A DNA stretch of 64,000 nucleotides. Source: Temnopleurus reevesii (taxonomy: Eukaryota > Echinodermata > Echinoidea > Temnopleuroida > Temnopleuridae). Below are positions 13,701 through 25,204 of the stretch, in pieces (position 1 is the first letter of the stretch; each line of letters opens with the position of its first letter). A program made the position numbers and the translations under genes. The notes below the pieces were generated by a model. That model was not told where the DNA came from. It did no database searches and saw nothing but the letters and a program-made list of their open reading frames with translations. The stretch lies in the NCBI GenBank assembly GCA_036244855.1, contig BQKZ01001432.1:13508-77507 (forward strand), in the 5' to 3' direction.

Positions 13701-13837
13701 ACAGCCGAAGGGTGATGGCGCCGATGGCTATAGGTGAGCTGAACACCTGCCCCCATCCGCTGTGGGGCTCTTGAACACTAGTGCTCGGTGATTTCACACT
13801 ACTCCACATTAACTCTGCAATCAACTCGACAAGCATC
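10785..13837. other. Intergenic DNA, no gene seen
   Basis: AT-rich and largely unique in appearance. It includes a second copy of the dispersed repeat (about 12113-12256) around a poly-C run. A stretch at about 13280-13780 is less AT-rich and could hold regulatory sequence for the downstream homeobox gene, but shows no exon. Confidence 0.45.
12113..12256. repeat. Dispersed repeat, copy 2
   Basis: Related to 797-920: a CCCC-rich start, TTTTTTCAGTTAATA, a pyrimidine run, then ACGTTCCGCGGTCCCTGCC. The proline run in the overlapping open frame comes from the C tract, so that frame is not called a gene. Confidence 0.35.
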
Positions 13838-13889
13838 ATTCTTCGTCCCCCTTTCTCTCCCTCTCTCTCCATTTCTCTCTCTCTCACTC

Positions 13890-13942
<53 letters not shown>

Positions 13943-14045
13943 ATCTCTCTTTCTGTTTCCCTACCCACATTCTTTGTGTGTATATGTGTGTGTTTGTGTG
14001 TGTGAGTGTATGTGTGCCAGTGTGTGTGGATGTGTGTATGCGTGG
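13838..14045. repeat. CT then GT microsatellite block
   Basis: A long CT tract (about 13850-13955) runs into a GT-rich tract (about 13974-14043). Open frames on both strands (Ser/Leu-rich or Glu/Arg-rich) are repeat products. Confidence 0.95.
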
Positions 14046-14396
14046 CTCACTTATCCGTATGTTTTTCTCATTGATCCCTCCTTAGATTCTTTATCCATGG
14101 CCCACTTTATCACCTCAAAGTACATATTTTTCTTTTCTTTTTTTTGCTTCAAATCATGTTTCCTTCACTTTAACTTGTAAAACCATCATCTTCGCTCACT
14201 TATCTTCCTTATGTCTTTTTTAAATTGTTTTTAATTATCTTTGATGCATATCATTTCTTCTCTCATCACACCCCACACACTGCTCTTCCACTTTCTTTTG
14301 TCAATGAGCTCTAGCTTTCTTTTCTACCTTTTTATTCTCTCATTCAAAATAAAAATGCTCAAAATGTAACACACACGCATAAGCACATACTATCAG

Positions 14397-14662
14397 TCTC
14401 TCTCTCTCCCTCCCCCATCTCTCTCTCTATCTCTTTTTTTCTCTCTCTTGCCCAAACCTTTACTTTGCTCCATCTCTCTATTCGTCTCATTATCTCACTC
14501 TCTAATATTCTCTCTTTCTCTATAACCCCAACCTCTCTCTTTCGTATATCCCTCTTGCGCTCTATATTCCCCGTCTTTCCTTGTCCCCCTTTGTCCTTTA
14601 CTCGCTCCATCTCCATCTTCTCTCTCCTCCCCTCATCCCAACCTCTCCCCTCGTCTCCGTCG
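14397..14662. repeat. Pyrimidine-rich tract
   Basis: An extended CT-rich strand, partly simple CTCTCT, about 600 bases upstream of the homeobox gene start codon. The Arg/Glu-rich minus-strand frame is a shadow of it. Such tracts can be nuclease-sensitive promoter elements, but this is only a possibility here. Confidence 0.7.
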
Positions 14663-14721
14663 ACTCACGCGATTTGAGCAGAGCCTAATAACGGTCGTCG
14701 ATCAAAGCGGGTCCTCTATGT

Positions 14722-14985
14722 TAATTGGATTGATAGTTGCTTATCGATTGGTTTCAAAATGGCTGTTTGACACCTCCACCAATAGCTGCTAGATACATTA
14801 TTGCTGTGACGTAGTGTTCTCCAACTTAAACAAGCCCGCGCATCTCTATTTTCAAAAAGTTGAAGAGCGAATGACAGAAGTCGTCTGCCCCTGGTGGAAA
14901 GAGGACGTCGGAAAAAAATATTCCCGCGCTTTTTGGAAAGCATCCATTTATATACTGAGATCAACGGTGTAGCTCATAATGATGA
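14722..14985 (+). promoter_or_regulatory. Candidate promoter of the rough-class gene
   Basis: A less AT-rich block holds CCAAT (about 14779-14783) and inverted ATTGG words (near 14724 and 14749). A TATA-like TTATATAC lies at about 14948-14955. Transcription would begin near 14975-14985, leaving a 5' untranslated region of about 270 bases before the ATG at 15250. This is motif-based inference; upstream noncoding exons cannot be excluded. Confidence 0.35.
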
Positions 14986-15249
14986 TATATGACTGATTTA
15001 ATTTCTTCAACAGTTTAATCGTATGTTGCTTATTCATGTCAATAGAATTCGAATTCAAAGGACTAATTAAATGATAGATTCTTCGGATGGAAAAGCGAAA
15101 TTAACAACTAGTGTTGTTTTAACATGCTTAATGACTTATTACAAACGCGTTGATTTTGAACTTTTGTAATTCGGGGATGTGATGAAAAATTAAAACAGTT
15201 TACTTTTATTAGGCAATCACTTGTTAAAACATTTAGAAGTTTTAGGTCC

Positions 15250-16042
15250 ATGATCACCGAGATAGACATTTGTAAGTTTGAAATGTCGGGAGTTTTATCC
15301 CCCGGAGAACAAATTGGAGATGTTTTCGAGAAAAGCGAACGAGACTCCGTCACAAGCACCTACTCGCCGTCACCTCTGTCGTCCGTCTACAACAAAGAGA
15401 AAGACAATGGAAGCCCAAGCAACTCCAGCAGTAGCGGCAACAGCTACAACAACAGCTACCACAGCGGCGGCAGTAGCACTGATGAACCAGCAACGACCAC
15501 CACCTCCACCACCCCCGCCGCCATCTCCCTCTCCCAGCTGGTCGGGTCGTGGGCACGGGGAAGCGAGGCTCGCTTCTCGGCATTTACCGCCGTTAACTCG
15601 TCCCCATCTTCAAGCCAGAGGTTCGGCGTCGGCTTGCACCACGGAACCGGTGCACTCCGATTCGATGTCGGGACCCTCGCACGAAGCAGCAGCAACAGTG
15701 ATGAAGGGAAAAGGGTCGCCGCCGCCACCAGCAACAACACAGACAACAATGACAACAGCGTCAACACCACCACAGCAGCTTCAACCTCTCACGCAACATC
15801 ATCAACAACAACAGCAGAAACAGCAGCTATCGCCATTTCCAGCATTACCCCACATCACCATCACCTAAGCAACAATCATCATCATTTGGGAAGTGGTTTT
15901 CGATTATATTCTAAGCTGGATGTATCGGGAGAGCCGCCCTCCCCAGTCCCCATCCATGGGGCTGCGTTCCCTTTTGCTGGTCTTCATGGACTCTCTATGG
16001 CTACTGCTGCAAGGGTTCCTCTTGGGCCGCCTGGAGCTTTAT
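15250..16042 (+). CDS. ro: Rough-class homeobox gene, coding exon 1
   Basis: First coding exon of a sequence-specific transcription factor whose homeodomain is in exon 2. The frame is open from ATG 15250 (MITEIDICKFEMSG...) to the donor GTAAGT at 16043. It encodes 264 residues plus one base of a split codon. Residues about 55-80 and 145-210 are low-complexity Ser/Thr/Asn/Ala, with His runs near 200-212. More ordered segments are SLSQLVGSWARG and FRLYSKLDVSG. The end, GLHGLSMATAARVPLGPPGAL, is typical of linker sequence before an ANTP-class homeodomain. A second Met (residue 12) is an alternative start. The chosen frame is the one that joins the homeodomain in phase. Two other frames are also open here because CAN-type repeats exclude stop codons. 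Confidence 0.85.
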
Positions 16043-19000
16043 GTAAGTATATACCTCTGGTCGCTTAACATTTTGTTTGAAATGTATTTTATATCAACAT
16101 TTTGAATATTTCATATGTAAAGAAAATATTATACAATTCTTAACAAACTAATCTTCAAAGAAAGCTTTTTGATTTTTTTTTATATTCTTAATTGGCTTCA
16201 CAAGCTTCCAAAAAACTACAAGGGCATTTTATTTTGTAAAGGCCATACATGGAAATGTGGTAAAATATTATTCCAAAGTTTAGTTTAAATGAAGTGAGTA
16301 CAACCCAAAGCTGGGAAATAAAACTTAGCGTACCATTAAAATCGCATTTCCTTCGTTAGAGACTATAATTATGGCAAAATCAATTATACATTTCTCGTAA
16401 AACTTTTCTTACTTCAAAATGCATACATGGCCTCATTATCTAAACCATTTGGATTCCCGTTCAACTCTTGCAATGAATGCGAATGCAGATATGTTTGAAA
16501 AGCTTTTGATGTCAATTATTTGCATTTATTTTTCTGATTCAATCTTATGATATCTTATAGCATTGTGACAAATTCAAAAATGTTGATCCGTCTTCAACTC
16601 AGAAGCCAGGACACTCCTTCATCCGTTCTTCACATAATGCATCTTTACTTAGCACTACATCTAATTGAATAGTTTATTGAAATATCTTATTTAGCTGTGA
16701 TTTATAATGAACATTTTCCTGACTGAATCGCCTATGCTCTTTTAATAATATTATTCATTTAAGTCAAATTTAAGAGTATCCCAAATTGTTTTATTGTTAT
16801 GTGTGGTTTTGTTTGTGTCATATACTAAAATTATAAAACTAAGCCCTATATTAAGCTCAACATTGTGCGATTTTTATCATCTTTCTTAAACTGTCGTAAG
16901 GTGTTAGAAGAAGAAGAGGGTTGTACAAATAAAGTATAATAAACTTAAAAGGATCGTAGTTTTATCATGTGAATAGGAAGTCTTAAGCAAAGCTCGAAAA
17001 GGAAACATAGCGTTTCGAGTAGACTGACCCATCTTGAAGTAAAGATGTTACAATGTATAATTATTATGTATAAATGATAATTTACGACGGTAAATCCTAT
17101 TATGTATTTATAACAACAATTAAAGAATACCCAATTCAATGTTATGATAATGAATTGCCAAATAATCATAACATGAAAACAGCAATAATTTTGTTAGACA
17201 ATTCCAGTAAAATTAATTAACGATAAATGTTGGTTGACACAAAATGTAATGGCTTTTTGTTTTTCTATTATGATTATCACCAAGTTGCAATTGTTTCTAT
17301 CATGGCGCTCGGAACATATAAAAAAATACGCACAGGTGCCCAATGTTGCAAAACGACTGGAAATTTGAAATTTGACAACTTTAATTGAATGTTAGAGGTG
17401 CTCACTTTTTTAATTAACCCAGAACATTTGTATAGCCTCTTCTAAAACTGGTGAAAATTGAAAAGAATCATTATTATACTGCCATGAAGTTCGGCAAGGT
17501 CGCCGAAAATATAGGACCTTTGTAATTGCTGGGTTATACATTATTTACATCCTACACTGAAGAGACCTACCGGAATGTAAATTTTTGTAAGATATTATGT
17601 TTTTAAAGTAAAATATGGTAATGGAATATTTAAAGTACTTGAGATAAAGGCTTTTTTTTATTGATTCAAAGAAAAAGAATTACAAATCAATCGTTAAAAA
17701 ATAGACAAAGAGAAGAGCAAGAATAAAGAAAAATAAACAATAGAGTGCAGCAAGTAAAGATAAAATAAAATATGATACATCAGCATTCAGTGCTAAATCA
17801 CAAATCGAACCTCTATTTACTAAAATGTTGCCTTAATTTCCTCTTCCTCTTTGCCACTCTGTATTCCATCTCCTTATTGACGTTCAGATATGTCCTAGAG
17901 ATAAAGATTTTAAAAAAGCCACCTAATGTAAACTTAATGTATGTCTTTCTTTAAAATGTATACGTTTAAAAAATAATTGTCTCAATCGGGCATGTCGTTC
18001 TGGATGGCATATGTATTGCTTAAGTCTCGCATTTAGAATGTAGTGGGTTCAATTTCCAGAGTTGACATCCTAAACAAAGTATTAAGGTTTTGAGGCTACA
18101 TTATTATTCTTGCGTGACAATTTTAGCCAGCGGCATGAAAAGATTTATGTGCAATGGAGCAAAGTAATAATTTCATTTTTATTTTAAAGTTCGAATGGAA
18201 AAGGAGAAACTATTTAACATTTAGATAATGAAGGTACGAAATTACAAACTTTCAAAGGGTATAATTACGCAACATTTGGAGAAATGCGACTAAGCATAAA
18301 AATCGTTGGTATTACAAATCCTGCGAAACGGCATTTTAAAGCTGATAATGGACATCGTTTTCTAAAGGATTCTGATTTTCTATTTCTCTCACTTGATTGC
18401 ATTTTAAAATTTTAATTTTTTTTAAAATTTATCAAATGACAGCTACACACTATTTTTAACAAGCTTGAGCATTGCAAATAGAAAAAAACAACAAAACATA
18501 ACAATCTTTTACAGGAGTACATGATGAAGAAACACTGAACAAAGAGATCCTAGAACCCGAGATGCAAAAAAAGCCAAGCGATTATTTTGTAAAGATTTTT
18601 TTTCTTTAGTCTGATAACTACAGGTGCATAAAACCAGGACTTACGATATGATTTTCTTCATTTACTCCTGCTTTTCTATTACGTTTTTTTCTGTATTTTG
18701 TGCCCCTGAAAGTGACGTCAGGAGCACATAAATTCCCCTCTATAGAACACAATTGTTTGATATCACTTACAAGTAATAATATGCAAAGGTCTTTCTTTTC
18801 CATTTTCGACAAGATTTGGGCATTTTTCGTATACCCCATTGTGATGACAGGTATTCAATGATTATTAAAAGAATCTTTCGATTCTCCATGTATATTATGA
18901 TCATGAGTAAAGAAGGTAGGTTTGTAGTTGAAAATTCAATAAAAAAAGAAAAAAATACTCAGATAGTGATTTAACCATGCACTTATTCATGTCTACATAA

Positions 19001-19753
19001 CAAACTGCTTAAGTGAATATACAGTACTACAAATGACACAAATAAAAATGGGTTTAAAACCTCATTTTTTAATACAAATTCTAATACTTGTAAGCTACGA
19101 TTTTATTTATTCATATATAATTTATATAAAACATGATTACATGGAAATCATTAGCGGCAAAGATGACCAAATTGTAGAATCTAAAATACAATAAGATGAA
19201 CAAAACTAAATGGATACATAATTATCTTCATTTAATTAATCAATGTCACCCTTGTCATCATCCTTACAATGCCAAAGTTATTATTTTAGAATCAAATCTC
19301 ATGTCAGTATATTTGACTAATGTAATAAGAAGTTATATAACTAGATGATCATGGTAATAAAACAATTTGATGAAAGCTTCGCTGGAAGTTCGCACTCTGC
19401 ACGAGAAATCTAACACCCCTTCTGAGATTAGAGTTTTGCACCTCCCTTCCGTCTATGTAAGGGGCGTTGCCAAAGCGCCCCCTGCGTATCCGGGTCAGTT
19501 TTTGTGGATAATAGTAAGTTATTATCTCTCTGTCATGTGGCTAGAAAACTTAACCAAAGTGTACTAAACCTGTCATTGAATCCATCCTTTATATACCGGG
19601 GAAAATAATACAATATACAATACAAAATACAATAGAAAAGAGCAGGTAAAGCAAAATAACAAAATAACATTTTTTTTTGCTTCGTTAATACAAAAAATGA
19701 AAAAAAATCAACAAAAATGATTATAATCCGATTGTAAATAAAGATAATGATAG

Positions 19754-19985
19754 ATGCAATTTATATAGCGCACGTATCCACTCAACGGAGTGCTCAAGGC
19801 GCTTTGCATTATTACTACCCTGGCTTTAGCCCGACAAACACCAGCGCACGTGGCGTTTCAAGGAATTCCTACCAGGTACCCATCCACCTCACCTGGGTTG
19901 AGTGCAGCACAATGTGGATGAATTTCTTGCCAACGGAAATGAACGCCAAGGGTGGGACTCGAACCGCGGCCCTCTGGTTGAAAGA
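19754..19985 (-). mobile_element. SINE-like element with pol III B box
   Basis: Begins TGCAATTTATATAGCGCAC, continues with GTGCTCAAGGCGCTTTGCATTA and TACCAGGTACCCATCCACC, and ends GGGTGGGACTCGAACC... . On the minus strand that end reads GGTTCGAGTCCC, a tRNA-type internal B box (about 19953-19964). The ATTTATATAGCGC...CTCAAGGCGCTTT layout is a widespread short interspersed repeat pattern in marine invertebrates (from general knowledge). The Pro/Ser-containing open frame across it is not a gene. Confidence 0.65.
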
Positions 19986-20150
19986 AAGTTACAATTGATT
20001 TATATTTTTAAAGGGTACCTTTGACTTTTCTATAAAAAAATTAAAGCACTTTCAATTTTATCAATACGTTGAATAAATCATTGTGCGATTAAGAAAACGC
20101 AATGGAATTGAAACTAGGTATGCTTAAAGCGTTACCGAAACATGAATCGG

Positions 20151-20900
20151 CTGTCTCTGCTAAGTCATATTAATGAACCAGAGCTATCGGCGTTTCATTT
20201 AACCAAGGCGACATAAAAAAGAATGAAAGAACAGAAAATCGCGTCAACTTACACAAAAATAATATCCTCAACTCCCCTCCGATCAAAGCAAATGTTCACC
20301 GAAACACTGAGGGCGTTTCCGACAAGTAATAAAGATTCAATTATCTTTTTCACCCAAGCAATGCACTAATAAAACCCCGCCAAAACCTGCGTAGGAACAG
20401 GTGGATTCGCAAATCTCATCTAATCGAAAAACGATAACCATTTCCCTCTAAATCTGACAACTAATTCGGAGCCCTTTTCATCGCCGACCTCTCGCTCCAT
20501 GTTTTTGCCTGGAGTCAAACGTTGTAGCTATCTTGTCTCTACACCTCGTACTTTTATGCTTTGCCGAATTTAACAATCAATCGCGGGAGAGATAGATAAT
20601 ACTCATCGCTTTTTTTTCTCTCTTTAGAGAGATGAAAGAGATAGCCCTGAAGGGTTTTGATCGTCTTTTTATACAGCAGGTTGTCGCTCTCAGTTTTATG
20701 CCCGACATGAATATAGTAAAAGTGATTATTTATTTATCTATTTTCTTGCGGTTGTGTTGTAATTGATTGTTGAAGATGCGTCGGTTCAAAGGGGGTTTGA
20801 CAAATTGATTCAACGCAACCCCGACGGTATCGCTATGGGCTGATCTCTGAATATTGCTACTTAACCTTGATAAAAGATTAACCTATACCCTGAAAGGTAT
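20151..20900. promoter_or_regulatory. Candidate cis-regulatory module in intron 1
   Basis: This block is less AT-rich and less repetitive than the rest of the intron. It carries a dense mix of factor-like words: GATA words (AGATAGATAA near 20590; GAGATAGC near 20640), a Runx-type TGCGGT at 20747-20752, a TCF/LEF-type TTCAAAG at 20785-20791, an E-box CAGGTG near 20399, and several TAAT cores. No splice sites or long open frame. The call rests on composition and motifs only. Confidence 0.3.
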
Positions 20901-21888
20901 TAAACAAATCATCCAAACTAAAAAAAAAAAGTCGGCATAATTAATATAAAATGAGCAGCGAAACTTTTCTTTCTATTATTCATTATCATGAGTTTCATTC
21001 GTTAAGTAGAATGATTGCTTTCCTCTTGTAACATGAACATTAATTATGGATCGCACACTTCTCGTTTACACTTTTATTTCATATCCATTTTAAAATTGAC
21101 TTTGCACTTTACTTTAGTTGTATAGTATTTCATTTTTGTCAAAATTGTTTTGTAAAACACTTATCAACTTACGAGTAACCAATATGTACAAATTAATTTA
21201 CACAAATGAGACTTTTTGATAATATATGTCACAATCCAGTATACTATATGAGCATCATGTATGTAAATATGGAAACATAACAGTCGCATCAAAACACGTC
21301 CCCATTTTGAGAAGCACTGGAAAGTAACTATTGAATAGTACTTCACTCTAAATCTTCATGAAATCACTTTATTAAAAGATAAAACAAGAGTATCCTTTGT
21401 CACAATACAGCTGTGAATTAGAACGTATCCGAATCCTTTACGACCTTGGTTTCATATAATCTTCATTAGATATTAAAGTACTGTGCTCATTCTCCACCTG
21501 AACGTAGATGGTAACATTTTTTAGATTGAAGTAAGACCTGTCTCATTTGAATCAGTTAATAATTTAGGATGCAATCCTTTAGGGGACGTTTTATGAACAT
21601 TTAGTAAAAAGAAAAAAAAAGATGAAAGCAAAAGAAAAGTGCACGTAATAATAATAACAATAATAATAATTGAATTTATTTTTCTCGGAGGGGGGGGGGA
21701 TAAAAAAAAAACTGTATCACCTTCTTTCTCTGGTTTGTAAAACCAAAAACAATTTGTGTTAAGCAAATAAATTTTGCTTAATTTATCTATATTTGGGGAA
21801 GGAATATGTTCAGTTGTAAAATGTTCAAACGAAAAAAGAGTAAAGTTTCAAATAACTAACACATTCATTTTTTTCTTATAACTTTTAG

Positions 21889-22123
21889 TGGGTCGAAAGC
21901 GTCGAAAGGAAAACCGACAGCGCCGCCAGCGGACGACATTCACCAGTGAGCAGACCATCAAACTAGAGATGGAATACCATAGAACGGAGTACATCACACG
22001 CATGCGCAGAGTAGAGCTGGCAGAGATGTTGAGTCTAACGGAAACACAGATAAAGATTTGGTTTCAAAACAGACGGGCCAAGGATAAGAGGATCGAAAAG
22101 GCTCAACTTGATCAGCAATACAG
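21889..22123 (+). CDS. ro: Rough-class homeobox gene, exon 2 (homeodomain)
   Basis: DNA-binding exon. With the split codon T|TG (Leu) it encodes GRKRRKEN, the full 60-residue homeodomain and AQLDQQY. The homeodomain is residues about 275-334 of the assembled 391-aa protein. Diagnostic residues: R5, F8, L16, F/Y20, the recognition helix [20 protein letters not shown] with W48, F49, Q50, N51 and R53. The [12 protein letters not shown] tail and LxxTETQ helix match Drosophila Rough, placing it in the Rough class and not in Hox or NK. The basic GRKRRK stretch probably aids nuclear import. Acceptor is TTTTAG at 21888; donor GTGAGA at 22124, ending in phase 2. Confidence 0.93.
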
Positions 22124-22816
22124 GTGAGAAAAACGGACAAACTAATTTAAAAAAAATTATAAAGTGGGGGGGGGGGGGGGAGACGAAAATATAAAACCCT
22201 TACCTAAATGACAAAGCTACTGAGAAAATCGTTAACTTGGATTTTGATAAAAGTTGCATGTTAATAGTGTTGTTTTTAGTACGAATTACTAGGCGCAATA
22301 TACTATTTGCATGGTTATTCTATACATTCAATGAAAGTTCATTTTTTCTCTTGAAAAAAAATGGGATATATTAAAATTCAGGCTAAAAACACGAATAATG
22401 GAATTTTAATATCATAATGATAGTATGTCTACATCAGCGGTAGATAACAATTGCTTGCATACCTGAGTTCTTTCAGTCAATACACTTAATATGAATATAA
22501 TTTTTTGTATATCCCCTTCCAACTTGGGCAAAAGTTTACGTACAGTCCACCTTATCATTGGTTAAATTATGTTCAACCTAGTGAAATTGCAAAATTCGAT
22601 CATATTAAGCGAGACATCTTTCAATCAATATATGGACAGTATGTTGCCCAATTGTTTGGTAAACTTTTGCCCAACAATTGACGAGTGTACCTAATACATC
22701 CTATAGATCAAACGGTATATGACGCTGCTTCAATTGTACCATATGTCCCATGAAACATCTTTAGTAACTGTTCCATTCAATTGTTTTATTTCCATCTATC
22801 ACCCATCACCCAATAG
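22124..22816 (+). other. Rough-class gene, intron 2
   Basis: A 693-base phase 2 intron. It holds a poly-G run (about 22165-22180) and a fold-back element whose 16-bp arms TTGGGCAAAAGTTTAC (22524-22539) and GTAAACTTTTGCCCAA (22659-22674) are perfectly complementary. Confidence 0.85.
22524..22674. mobile_element. Fold-back element in intron 2
   Basis: 151 bp with perfect 16-bp inverted ends and no coding capacity. It is probably a small non-autonomous transposon inserted in the homeobox gene intron. Family not recognised. Confidence 0.5.
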
Positions 22817-22964
22817 GAGTCTTGGCTTACCGACACCGGGTACCATGTGCGGCTTTTCACCCCCATTCGCTGGTCTCTGCGCCCCGTGTTGTTACTGCCC
22901 TACCAGCGTACCAGCGCACGGGATCCCAACACTGCCGCCCACTCTGCATTCGACGTTTCGATGA
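22817..22964 (+). CDS. ro: Rough-class homeobox gene, terminal coding exon
   Basis: Begins after CCCAATAG. The first base completes the split codon AG|G (Arg), giving ...DQQYRSLGLPTPGT, then 48 residues and the stop TGA at 22962-22964. The short tail is Pro/Cys-rich (CAPCCYC, PTLPPTLHSTFR) with no known domain. Total protein is about 264+1+77+1+48 = 391 aa. A possible polyadenylation signal AATAAA lies at 23503-23508. The phase match makes the exon likely; the tail is not conserved with anything I recognise. Confidence 0.78.
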
Positions 22965-23885
22965 TCGTAATTTAACCTCTTTCGGTCACAAAATTATATA
23001 ATATGGTGCAATGAGTACAAGTACTATGGACTGCAGTGATGGTATTTTAATGGACGATGGCAAATCAAGGATCAGTGCAAAACTTACGGGGTTGATGGAA
23101 GCTCCCATTCCCATCGCCCCTTCGGATGTTTCTGTTGGTGTTGCATGGTAAATATTGTACGCGAAAAAAAAGAAAATACAACGAACAGCTGAGAAAATTG
23201 GGCGTAACAAGAACATTGAAAAGTAACAAGAAATCAATGAATATTTTTTTAATCGGTTGATTTCATATCGATTATGCTCATGTATCTCGACTTAACTCAC
23301 TCATGTCACTACAAAAAGCAATATTTCTGTATATATGGCCTCTCTTGACATGGGCTAAAGAAAAACTACCTTCTGAATATAAATGATTTGTAAAATGTTT
23401 GCTCATTAATGATGACGATTCGGACCATTGGTTCTTACAGTGCAGAGTTTCTTGCGCCCTTTGGTATTATATTTCTGTCATGATTCCAATATAAAATAGA
23501 GTAATAAAACATATCAAAGCAGTTAACCTTGTATTATACCGCTTATTATGATTATTGTTCATTCCCTTTTAAATCAAACAGCATTATCACATATATTTGT
23601 ATCAAGATAGATTTTAACACGTTGTTGTTTCCAGCATGGCAATGAATTATTTCGCTAGTTATAAAAATTGAAAACAAATCAAAATATTAATTGAAATTCT
23701 TCTTGTCTTATCCCAACTCAGGTAAACACTCATTGACAGTGCTTTTAGATGCTCTAAAAAAAAAATCACATGCATACTCGGAGAAGAATCTAACCGATGA
23801 TCATTTATCATCTACCCAACGAAAAAAAATCATGCAAGTAATATTTACGCAGTATACCTGCTGTTATACGAATCGAGCCATCGGA
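22965..23885. other. 3' flank of the rough-class gene
   Basis: AT-rich sequence holding the probable 3' untranslated region (possible AATAAA at 23503). No other gene is visible. Confidence 0.45.
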
Positions 23886-23956
23886 TCTCGGTGGTCTAGT
23901 GGTGAGACACCTCTCTAGTCATCAGGATATTGTTGATGCAATTCCTATCCGAGTAT
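23886..23956 (+). pseudogene. tRNA-like sequence, degenerate (SINE head or tRNA pseudogene)
   Basis: A perfect pol III A box, TGGTCTAGTGG, lies at 23892-23902 in the usual tRNA setting (CTCGGTGGTCTAGTGG). CTCGG at the start and CCGAG at the end could form an acceptor-type stem. The B box position reads GATGCAATTCC, a poor match to GGTTCGAATCC, and no proper anticodon arm is visible. So it is a decayed tRNA or a tRNA-derived SINE head, not a working tRNA gene. Confidence 0.45.
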
Positions 23957-25150
23957 GTCTGTGATATTTTCTTTTACACCGCATCTATATAGGTAATGCA
24001 CTGTCATACGTGTTTATCCATGTTGGGATAAGGCAAGAATTATTTAAATCATCATCTACCCAAAACAAAAATAATTCAAATTGTAATATATTTTTCTGAA
24101 AGTTAATGAAAAGACCACAGCGTTAGAAGTTCATTTAACTATTCGTGAAAGCTATTCACAATATGGTGCTAATTTGTTGTGATTAAATACCAATATGATC
24201 TGTGTGGATATCAACACATTAAACACTGAAAATGACAGAATGCTATCACACCGACTCGATGTGCAACACCAAAAAAAAAAAGAGAGACAAGTATGAATTT
24301 TATTATATTTGATATAAAATAATACCAAAAAATAAAAAAAAAAAAAAAAAAAAAAAACAAAAAAATAAAATTAAATAAAAAGATTTTAATTTAATTTGAA
24401 CACTCTCATGATATTGCGCAATTTGAATTTTGAATTAGCACAGGAGTTATCAATGATTACCTTAATATGTAGGAAATCCTAGAATAGTCTTGAACATGTG
24501 TATCAATCAAAAATAAAAACCGTTGAGGAAGAAAAAAATAAAGTGAAAGTTAAAATTTGATAATCGATTTAAAAGTTTACCATCGACTTTCACACTGACT
24601 TTTGTCATTATCCATACACATTGTATAAACCTATTTTATATTGTTGTTGTTAACATCATGGCAATTTTCGTGTGCAATATCATTGGAACCAACAAATGTA
24701 AATCTTAATGAACCGTTTTCACTGTGCAATTTGTTTTTAAAAAAAGTATTGCAGATTTTGGTGTGAGCGATTTTACCATCCCATGTACACTATTCCCCAA
24801 AACTGTTTCGAAGAGAGATAGATAGAGAGAGATACTTAGAGAAGGAAAAATGGGAGAGAGAGAAAAAAAAAAGAAAAAAAAAAGAGAGATATGGAAAAAG
24901 GGTTCATATGAAAGAAAGAAAGAAATATGGCAGCCAATGAGGAGCGATGGCATAATAAATTATAGAAATGATGAAGATAAATGGAAAGGGGCATACTTTA
25001 AAGCGTGTGTGTGTATGTATGTGTATGTGTGCGTTGTGTTTGTATAAGTATGTGTATGCATGTAGGTGTGCGCGGATGCGTATATCGATACTCATTAGGG
25101 ATTAAGTGTGCGTGTGTTTGTGTGGGAGAGCGTTAACGTGTGTGTTTTGA

Positions 25151-25204
<54 letters not shown>

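Larger units (their letters stand above)
16043..21888 (+). other. Rough-class gene, intron 1 (5.8 kb)
   Basis: Phase 1 intron bounded by GTAAGT and a TTTTAG acceptor. It is mostly AT-rich. It contains a SINE-like element (about 19754-19985), a GC-richer hairpin-bearing patch around 19370-19510 (GGGGCGTTGCCAAAGCGCCCC), and a candidate regulatory block (20151-20900). No other exon is seen inside it. Confidence 0.75.

Noticed and set aside
13648..14180. Ser/Leu- and Arg/Glu-rich open frames up to 130 codons
   Set aside because: Products of the CT and GT microsatellites.
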